Shown here piece by piece: positions 56,409 to 64,000 of a stretch of DNA of 64,000 bases. Source of the DNA: Plantago major (taxonomy: Eukaryota > Streptophyta > Magnoliopsida > Lamiales > Plantaginaceae); NCBI GenBank assembly GCA_026545765.1, contig CM048844.1, forward strand, positions 1,984,001 to 2,048,000, read 5' to 3'. Both the position numbers and the translations under genes were made by a program. The notes beneath the pieces were generated by a model that saw nothing but the letters and a program-made list of their open reading frames with translations, was not told where the DNA came from and ran no database searches. Position 1 is the stretch's first letter, and every line of letters starts with the position of its first letter.

Positions 56409-58304
56409 TTATTTTTCCCACAAAGGTTTAGTCGCAACTGCCTTTTCTTTGTCTACAATCTTTGTCTTCTGTCCAATATTATAGATTGCATGGGAACCAT
56501 CTTGCTGAGTACTTACAAATGTTCTTCTTTCCTCACTCTTATTCAGAGTGATAGAACAATATGTCTGTGTATTCAGCCCAAGTCCTTTCTTTTCTGAAGG
56601 ATCTCTTAAGTAAGATTGTACTTCAGTAAGAGTGTCACTAGCTTTGGCATAAGATTGAAAAGATACTTCTTTCTTCTTGAGTTCCTTGTTCTCAGAAAGA
56701 AGATCTTCATATTTCTTTAGTAGCTCAGCCATTGCTTCATTATGTGACTTTTCAGTCTCAGATATCTGAGCTTTGAGAAATGCATTTTCAGCATCCTTTT
56801 TCTCAGATATCTTAACTAATTGTGAATTTTCCTTTGCAAGAGAACTCTTTTCTTCCTCAAGATTTTCGGCTCTAGCTCGGATCATTAGAAATTCTCTTTC
56901 ATAGATATCAAGTTCCTTTCTGAGATTTTCTAGATCCTTGATTTCTTCTTCATCACTTTCATAAGTGTAACAAGAAGTATGTATTACCTCATCATCCATA
57001 AGACAGTTTTCAATGTTAGAGATGTCTGGTCCGTCAATTTCAGCAACTCCACACATTTCATTTTTCTTGAGGCCGAAGTCGATTACATCGTGAGTAACTC
57101 CACACAATTCTGGTGATGGTAAAGTTGAGTCATCTGAATCATCTTCAGAGTCTGTCTCAACTTCTAGAGCATCCAATTGAATTTGGATTTTCTTTCTCTC
57201 TTCAGTCAACAAAGCTTTCTGGCTTCTTCTGAAGATTCTTCTATCTTTCTTGTCACCTGTCCTAAGTTTGTTGAAGGCAGGACAATCCTTCTTGAAGTGG
57301 CCAGGTTTTTGACAATAGAAACAGATATCGTTTCCAATTTCTGCTTCCTCAGTACATGATGCTTTCTGAGCTGGCTTGTTCAGCGAGCTTTGCATATTTT
57401 TGTACTGGTGATAGTTTGAGCCTAGATGCTTTTTCAGCTTCTCTTTGGCTTTCCTTCTCTTAATTTCTCGACTGACATATTTGCTCATTTGATTTGCAGC
57501 AAGGGCATCCTCAGTCTCTTCCTTGCTTTTCTTCTTTTCACAAGTTCCTTGAGCAACTAGAGCAATGTTCTGCAACTTTTCAGTTGTTTGTTCTCTTTGT
57601 GTTGTCTCATAGTCAACCGTAGCAAGATGTGAGAAGAGTTCCACTGGAGTGATATTTGGCATTCCTTGGTTAAAATAAAAGAATTTGGTATGCTCCCAGT
57701 TGTGGTTAAGACTTCTGACTATAGTCTTAATCTTTTCTGACTGGGAGTATCTGTTGCTTTCCCCAAGTGCTGCCATATCACTCATGAGAGTGGTAAATCT
57801 GAAATCAAGTTCTTCCAGAGTTTCAGTGGGTCCTTGTTTGAAATTTTGAAATTTCAACTTGAGAACTTCGAACTTGTTTTCTTTGGTTTTCTCAGTTCCG
57901 GCACAGATTTCTTCAATCGGTTGTGCAACTCGCCGCTTTAGCACCCTACGCTTTATAATTGTGTGCTCAGGTGTCGATCTGATGATGATATTACGAGCTT
58001 GACCATCCAGACGATTCCTCTTGGCATCTTCCGATGTCCAGAGTTCTCTGGGCTTTGGTTCGTAAATAACTTGACTGGTAGATCTCCCACTTGTTGACGC
58101 ATCGGTTTGTGAAGATCCTTCGCAATGATCTCTGTCTCTACCATTAGAAACCTCCATGACTTGTTTGAGTTGTTGAATGACTATTGGGCCATTCTTTATC
58201 ACTTCGATCATTTCGTCACTTATGGCTTCAAGGTGGAGCATCATGTTATTTTTCCATTTCTCGTAGTTCTCTGGTTTGAGAACAGGTGCATCACTCAGAG
58301 ACAT
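56409..58304 (-). CDS. gag: SIRE-like copia gag
   Basis: ATG at 58304 (MSLSDAPVLKPENYEKWKNN), 105 bp inside the primer binding site, is preferred to the further upstream non-ATG extension. Gag features: WKNNMMLHLEAI, KLKFQNFKQGPTETLEELDF, FTTLMSDMAAL, IVRSLNHNWEHTKFFY. One zinc knuckle CFYCQKPGHFKKDC at about residues 330-345 is followed by a long acidic and coiled-coil tail (DLENLRKELDIYEREFLMIR, SLAKENSQLVKISEKKDAEN). About 631 residues and fully open: the one intact main ORF of this element. A stop at 56409 separates it from protease. Confidence 0.88.
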   Translation of the reverse strand: MSLSDAPVLKPENYEKWKNNMMLHLEAISDEMIEVIKNGPIVIQQLKQVMEVSNGRDRDHCEGSSQTDASTSGRSTSQVIYEPKPRELWTSEDAKRNRLDGQARNIIIRSTPEHTIIKRRVLKRRVAQPIEEICAGTEKTKENKFEVLKLKFQNFKQGPTETLEELDFRFTTLMSDMAALGESNRYSQSEKIKTIVRSLNHNWEHTKFFYFNQGMPNITPVELFSHLATVDYETTQREQTTEKLQNIALVAQGTCEKKKSKEETEDALAANQMSKYVSREIKRRKAKEKLKKHLGSNYHQYKNMQSSLNKPAQKASCTEEAEIGNDICFYCQKPGHFKKDCPAFNKLRTGDKKDRRIFRRSQKALLTEERKKIQIQLDALEVETDSEDDSDDSTLPSPELCGVTHDVIDFGLKKNEMCGVAEIDGPDISNIENCLMDDEVIHTSCYTYESDEEEIKDLENLRKELDIYEREFLMIRARAENLEEEKSSLAKENSQLVKISEKKDAENAFLKAQISETEKSHNEAMAELLKKYEDLLSENKELKKKEVSFQSYAKASDTLTEVQSYLRDPSEKKGLGLNTQTYCSITLNKSEERRTFVSTQQDGSHAIYNIGQKTKIVDKEKAVATKPLWEK

Positions 58305-58408
58305 TCCTGCACACTTAACACACAAATTAAATAGTCCTCAACAATGGACAAAGTTTTCTTCACCTATCTGGGGATCTAGGTTCAGTGCAGAAGGCTTGTG
58401 AACCTCCT

Positions 58409-58420
58409 GCTCTGATACCA
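58409..58420 (-). promoter_or_regulatory. SIRE-like primer binding site (tRNA-iMet)
   Basis: TGGTATCAGAGC on the minus strand, two bases after the 5' LTR end. Confidence 0.9.
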
Positions 58421-58422
58421 CT

Positions 58423-60143
58423 TGTTGAACCAGATAACGGCAAGGTAAAAGACTAGGGGGGGGGGGTGAATAGTCTTTTAAACTTTTGTCGATAAAAACA
58501 ATTTATCAAATATCTGTGTGGATATCTGATACTTAGAATCAGAGCGCGGAAGACTTAAGATAGATAAGTGCAGAAACAGTTAAGATGTGTGTGTGTGTTG
58601 CTGAAATATAAATACAGAAAGGTAAATAACACAGCAAGTATAGTGGTATCTGAAGGTGGCGTAATCCTCCAACTAATCCACTTCGGTCTTCCAAAGACCT
58701 AGAATTCACTAGAACAGATCATTGAGTTCACCTTACAATAATCCTATTCTAAGAAATCCTTGAAACAAATGGTTCCCAACCAAATGTTCCCCCTGAGTTG
58801 TTCCCTAGCTTCTTCAGCCAAGTACTTCATATACTCAGAAACCTTTTTGAGTTATTCCCTAGCTTCCCAAGCTAAGTACTTCCTATACTCAATAACCTTG
58901 GAGTTATTCCTTAGTTTCTCAAATCAAGTACTTCCTATACTCCGGTAACCTTGGAGTTATTCCCTGATTTTCCAAACTAAGTACTTCCTGTACTCCACGC
59001 CGGTTATGGTGTTGGTTTCGGTTTGAGTTGTCAGATGAGCTTCTTAATAACTTTTTCGTTAATCAGATAGCTCTGTGAATCAAGTTACTTAATACACTTT
59101 TCAGCGTATGGTATCTTGTTCGTTTATACTGACCCAAGTCTTATGATATCTGTTCAAGAGAATGAATCTCAGATAGTTGATCTTTCGATTCAACTCTTTC
59201 ACAGATAGCTTTGCTTGTTTAGGATCAGGACACTTAGAACTTCAGTGTTACTCAAGATCAAAAGCTTTGGTCGCAACAGAAAGCTTTGAGGATAAGTAAG
59301 TTGCTTTGAGTAAGATGTTCGGCGTTTTTGTGCAGTTCAAGGTGTGTCTTCTCAAGCAGTCTAAGTGTTGATATTTATAGATGAATTTGAGTGCCGTTTG
59401 AATAGTATCCGTTAGGCTCAAATTCAAACTATTGATATCTGTGTATAGTACTGTAGCAGGTTTTGTCTTCTTCTTCAGAAGCTACCGTTACTTTTGTTCA
59501 GACATCTCTGTCCGTGCATTAAATGCATTGTACTATACTTTTTGTCCTGTAGTGCCAACGGAACTATGCTTTGTATCAGAGATTTAACTTGATCAGATTT
59601 CTCTGAGTATTTCGCACGTTCTTATCTTCAATTTCAGATACCACTTAAATTGAAACAACTTTGTTTGCAATATATTTCTTTTTCAGAAATGTGGTTAAGG
59701 CTCAAGGTATCTGAGTGTAGATATATGTGGACACTCTCCTTGTTTTCAGATAGACCTCTTGTTTCTCAGATATCTCTTGTGACACAGTTTGTCAAAAACT
59801 ATTCGTGTTCCCAAGATATCTGGCCAAGGTATCTAGAAAACTGTTTCAGTAATCTTGTGCAGTTTCTTCAAGTCTTCAAAGTCGTTGAACTCGTTCTGCT
59901 TGGATGTCTTCTTCTTGGTCTTCTCTTCATAAATAAAAATTACATTTTGAGACCTAACATCCTATACAAGATTAGCTAAACTATCATACTTAGTGTGTTT
60001 CCTCTTTTACAATGTTCAAGTGAACCAAGAGTACTAATCACCTTTCTGAGACTTAAGATAAGTCATCATGTTGCTGATCAAAATCTAAATAGATATTTCT
60101 AACAAAAATATCTTAAACAAATTTCCTGACAAAATTTCCTAAC
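58423..60143 (-). repeat. SIRE-like 5' LTR
   Basis: About 1721 bp, nearly identical to 43942-45653. Its first base(s) (…GTTAGG at 60143) are slightly altered. Confidence 0.92.
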
Positions 60144-61290
60144 TTTTCTGCCCCGTTTAATTGTTTTGGCCCAATTCTATTCTAAGCCCAACTTAGATAT
60201 TTGACTCCAATTCTAAATTAGTCCAAGTGTAACACTTCATTTTAATTGTTCAAGTCCAATTTGAACCAATTAAAATTATTCTCATATTATTTACAATAAA
60301 TAATATTTATTTATTAACATCCCTGGTTTGGTAGAGTACTCTCCATATAGTGTGACCCATAGGGCCTTATATATTAATCACTAATCCAATTAGGTTCACG
60401 GTGAAACTCCTAGACAATTTACCGGACAATATTAATATATAAGGATGTTTGTGAGGATATACAAACCACCTGTAATGTAAGGCTCTAATGATGGTAAGGT
60501 CCTTTCATTCACGAATACTCGAATAAGTCTAGAACTTGATATTATGTCTGTTCCAATAACTTATTCATTTCTTTCTCAATCTTGTTAGTTGATCCTCGAT
60601 CATATTCAAACACTATTTTGAATATGGCCAATGACTAATGATCAACCTAACTATGAGATGTAAAGTATTCTCTCCAATGTCTATTGCGATGAATGAATCC
60701 TATCTTGGGTCAACCACTACTCCTATGTGCTTCGTGATGTGCCCAACGCATGCCGTATCTACCCCATTTGGAGTGCAAGCATTGGTCATGGTCAAAGCAC
60801 ATCACTTCACACATGTAGTCCGTATTGACCTCAAGTCAAAGGACTAATACATCACCTTACACACCGATACTTCCATAGACATATAAATAGAATTAACCAA
60901 ATGGTTTCTCGGTGGGTCTACCAACACCCTCCAAGGTGTCCATGCATCCATCATGAATGACCAAGTCATTCGTAATCGTGAGAGCTACTACATTCTCCAA
61001 GAATATGATGCAGATCACATGCCAATCTTTAACGTGCGTCATTGATATCCCAAATCTCAATGACTCTCGATTGGGGCTATTTTAAGACTTACATTCTGTC
61101 ATCCAAGTTCTCACACACTTGGTGATAACGTGCAGTCCATGGGAACATCTTATCGAATTATTCAAACAACCAAATAATAACTCAATAGATGCAATGCCAA
61201 ATAACAATATTATAAACGATAATAAACTGAATGTGATCAAAGCACATATCATCCTCATAAATAGTTGTCTCTAGGACATACATACTTTCA
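60144..61290 (-). repeat. Outer copia 3' LTR, proximal part
   Basis: Minus strand starts TGAAAGTATGTATGTCC at 61290 right after the polypurine tract. A TATA-like CTATTTATATG lies near 60890. Runs to the SIRE-like insertion. No ORF of note. Confidence 0.75.
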
Positions 61291-61304
61291 ATCTCCCACT
61301 TGGC

Positions 61305-64000
61305 CTAGAGCCAACGACCCATATGTCTAACACCTATGTTTTCGTAATGTCTAACATGTTTCACCGAGCTCAAAGCTTTGGTGAAAGGGTCAGCCACATT
61401 ATCCTCAGTGGGGACACGCTCTATAGATACTTCTCCTCTAGCTACCAATTCTCTAATGACATGTTATTTCCTAGGTACATGCTTGTTCCTGTTGGTGGAT
61501 CTTGGTTCCTTTGCCTGTGCAACAGCCCCAGTGTTGTCACAGTAGACTTTTATCAGTCCAACATTAGGTACTACTCCTAGTTCCTTGAGGAACTCAGACA
61601 TCCAGACAACCTCCTTTGCGGCTTCTAATGCAGCAATGTACTCGGACTCGGTCGCAGAATCAGCAATAGTTGCCTGCTTGCAACTCTTCCAGCTGACAAC
61701 TCCACCATTGAGTACAAACACATACCCAGTTTGTGATTTGTAATCATCCGGATCAGATTGGAAACCAGCATCGACATACCCAGATGCCATCAGCTCCGGC
61801 TGCCCACCATACACCAGAAAGTGATCCTTAGTTCGTCTAAGATACTTAAGGATCGTCTTAACAGCAGTCCAGTGTTTAAAATATGGATTCTTATGGTGAC
61901 GACAAGTGATACTGAGAGAGAAAGCCACATCTGGCCTAGTGCAATTCATGGCATACATGATAGATCCAATTGCAGATGCATATGGAATCTTCTTAATGTT
62001 CTCAATTTCTTCTTCAGTTGAAGGACTATCCCTCGCTGACAGAACTACGCCATGACTTGCAGGCAAGAATCCCTTCTTGGATTCTTCCATTTTATAACGC
62101 CTCATCATCTTGTCAATATAGGTGGATTGTGACAGCCCTAACATCCTGTTGGCCCTATCCCTATGGATCTTGATGCCAAGTATGTAACAGGCTTCACCCA
62201 AATCCTTCATTAAGAAGGTTTTGGATAACCAATCTTTCATCGATCAGAAGAGGGGGATATTGTTTCCCATGATTAGAATGTCATCGACATATATGACCAT
62301 GAAAACAATTCCTTCATCACTGCGTTTTATGTAAACGCATGGATCTTCCATACTTCTGACGAAGTCAAACGATTTGACAGCTTCGTCAAAATGAATATTC
62401 CAGCTCCTAGAGACTTTCTTTAGTCCATATATGGACCTCTGGAGCTTGCATACTGACTTGGGATTTGACTTGGATATGGAATCCTCAGGTTGTATCATAT
62501 ACACCTCCTCGTCCAGGTTTCCATTTAGGAAATCGGTTTTCACATCCATTTGCCAAATCTCATAATCATGATATGCAGCTATAGCAAGTAAAATCCGTAT
62601 AGACTTGATTTTAGCAACTGGCGAAAAGGTTTCATCATAATCAATACCCTATCTTTGATTATAGCCTTTTGCCACTAACCTAGCCTTGTAGGTTTGTATC
62701 TTGCCATCGGCATCGGTTTTCCTCTTGAAAACCCATTTGCATCCAATGGGACTAACCCATTTGCATCCAATGGGTGTAACCCCGTCTGGCAATTCAACCA
62801 AGTTCCAAACTTGATTATGATACACTGAGTCTATTTCAGATTTCATGGCTTCTTGCCACCTCTCCGAGTCAGTGTCCGACATTGCCTCGGTGTAGGTCTT
62901 AGGGTCATCTAGATCAGGTGAATCTACGACATCATCCTCATGATTCTCCAAGAGTAGATTCAACCTATCCTTCGGTCCAACCCTTTCCTTCGACCATTTA
63001 CTGCGACTACTTGTTCGGGTATAACCCGTCCCCTTCTCTTTCTCTGTGGCACAACTACTAGCGTTTGTTCTCGTTCTTCATTCTGATCGTGTTGAGGTTC
63101 TTGAGTGTCAGGCTATCCTACACTCAGAGCTATCTTAGGGGCATTGTCCAAGACTGGCTCTTGAGATGGCGGCAAGTTGGTTTCCACAACCGATCATGCC
63201 GGTGATGCAAGAGGACCTTGTGATCGCGGAGCATTTTCTCGTCAACCCCGGATCGTAAGATGTCCACCCAGTGACATGCTTCCAGCACACGTACCTTCTA
63301 TTTCTCCCACTGAATCGTTGTCAATTCCATTTGACAACTCTTCAACCTCAATGTTATTTTGTGGTTCTTGAATTTCTTCAAGTTCTATTCTATTGTGATT
63401 TTGTTCCTTGAAGACATAGTCGTCTTCCAGAAAAGTCGCATTCCTAGAAACGATGATCTTGTGTTCATAGCGAGAATGGAAATAATAACCTCTGGTTTCC
63501 CTGGGATAACCAACGAAGTAACATTTTTTCACTTTTCGATTCCAACTTTCCAGTGAGCATTTTCTTTACATATGCCGGACAACCCCAGAACCGCATGTGT
63601 GAAAGAGCAGGCCTCTTACCATGCCATAACTCATATGGTGTCGTTTCGACTGACTTAGATGGAACACGATTCAGAATGTAAATTGAATTTTGTAATGCAT
63701 ATCCCCACAAGAATGTTGGAAGAGTCGAGAAGCTCATCATGGACCTTACCATGTCTAACAAAGTTCGATTCCTCCTTTCTGAAACTCCATTCATTTGTGG
63801 TGTTCCAGGAGGTGTCCATTGAGATCGAATCCCATTTTCCTTGAAGTAATCTGTAAACTCTTTGCTCAAATATTCTCCTCCTCGATCTGATCATAAAGTC
63901 TTAATACTTGCTTCGAGTTGTTTTTCTACTTCATTCTTATACTCCTTGAACTTCTCAAAGGCTTCAGATTTTTGCTTCATAAGATACACATGCCCAAATC
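61305..64000 (-). pseudogene. pol: Outer copia integrase, RT and RNase H, cut by window edge
   Basis: From the edge: LMKQKSEAFEKFKEYK, then a TGA where the family has Arg, [40 protein letters not shown] (catalytic Glu), [20 protein letters not shown]. Then a shift, [20 protein letters not shown], an acidic linker, GCKWVFKRKTDADGKIQTYK, and a repeated GCKWVSPIGCKWVF (small duplication). RT follows: DVKTDFLNGNLDEEVYMIQP, IYVDDILIMG, a stop near 62242, LGEACYILGIKIHRDRANRM, TRPDVAFSLSI. RNase H ends SATESEYIAALEAAKE. TAA at about 61464 interrupts; the frame continues HVIRELVARGEVSIERVPTE and VADPFTKAL to TAG at 61305. Inactive. Confidence 0.88.

Larger units (their letters stand above)
43942..60143 (-). 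mobile_element. SIRE-like Ty1-copia element, 16.2 kb
   Basis: LTRs 43942-45653 and 58423-60143, about 1.5% different by eye. Minus strand order: 5' LTR (right), primer site TGGTATCAGAGC (58420-58409), gag, protease, integrase, RT-RNase H, TATA box, about 5.6 kb accessory coding region, polypurine tract, 3' LTR (left). Size, gag style and extra 3' coding region fit the SIRE/Maximus lineage. It sits inside the outer copia LTR. A clean target duplication is not visible (gattt left, ttttc right). Confidence 0.9.
42831..64000 (-). mobile_element. Outer Ty1-copia element (Tork/TAR-like), 5' part beyond window
   Basis: Minus strand: integrase, RT and RNase H (64000-61305), polypurine tract CCAAGTGGGAGAT (61303-61291), then a 3' LTR from 61290. 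The LTR is interrupted at 60144/43941 by the SIRE-like element and ends at 42831 (…CCAACA). Its summed length is about 2257 bp. The left flank is ttaag (42826-42830); the matching duplication and 5' LTR would lie right of the window. pol has several stops. Confidence 0.8.

Noticed and set aside
43937..60148. 5-bp target duplication around the SIRE-like element
   Set aside because: Left flank gattt and right flank ttttc do not match; a small deletion at the right end is possible but not shown.

Overview
The window is repeat-dense nuclear DNA from a flowering plant, probably a eudicot. The grounds are the gene families (F-box/FBD/LRR, LRK10L-type receptor kinase), small GT-AG introns, and typical plant transposons (Ty1-copia SIRE-like and Tork/TAR-like, Ty3-gypsy Tat and Tekay-like, CACTA, hAT MITE, Helitron, DUF4283 LINE). 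I cannot name the species. No intact host gene is visible: the two recognisable host genes are both damaged. Roughly 85% of the window is mobile-element sequence.

Layout. 1-1110: 5' end of a LINE on the minus strand (DUF4283 ORF1, tandem-repeat leader). 1370-3240: truncated duplicate of an FBD gene, split by a 1.6 kb gene-less LTR element. 3972-6900: F-box/FBD/LRR gene on the minus strand, with TATA box, 5' UTR intron and frame lesions. 7312-7748: small Helitron. 7859-8761: hAT MITE with an 8-bp target duplication and a tRNA-like core. 10292-24620: a Ty3-gypsy element that lost its integrase, ends in an inverted LTR block, and is split by a 7.4 kb CACTA element (14350-21720) inside its RT. 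24813-25518: candidate MULE-type MITE with a perfect hairpin.

25953-42497: LRK10L-type receptor kinase pseudogene cut in mid-kinase by a 14.6 kb Tat-lineage Ty3-gypsy element (27250-41861, 5-bp target duplication AAGAT). That element has gag, protease, RT, RNase H, archaeal-type RNase H and integrase on the plus strand. On the minus strand, before the 3' LTR, it carries a separate TATA-driven three-exon gene, plus a second short TATA-linked ORF.

42831-64000: a Ty1-copia element on the minus strand whose 5' part lies beyond the window. Its 2.26 kb 3' LTR is interrupted by a 16.2 kb SIRE-like copia element (43942-60143). The SIRE-like element has gag-pol and then about 5.6 kb of extra coding sequence, which starts below its own TATA box and contains a run of short phase-0 exons separated by 78-86 bp GT-AG introns.

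The two most unusual signals are the accessory genes carried by the two large LTR elements: an antisense, spliced gene in the Tat element, and a sense-strand, multi-intron, modular accessory gene in the SIRE-like element. Many frame breaks in otherwise young elements are single-base length changes in homopolymers, so part of the apparent decay could be sequencing error.
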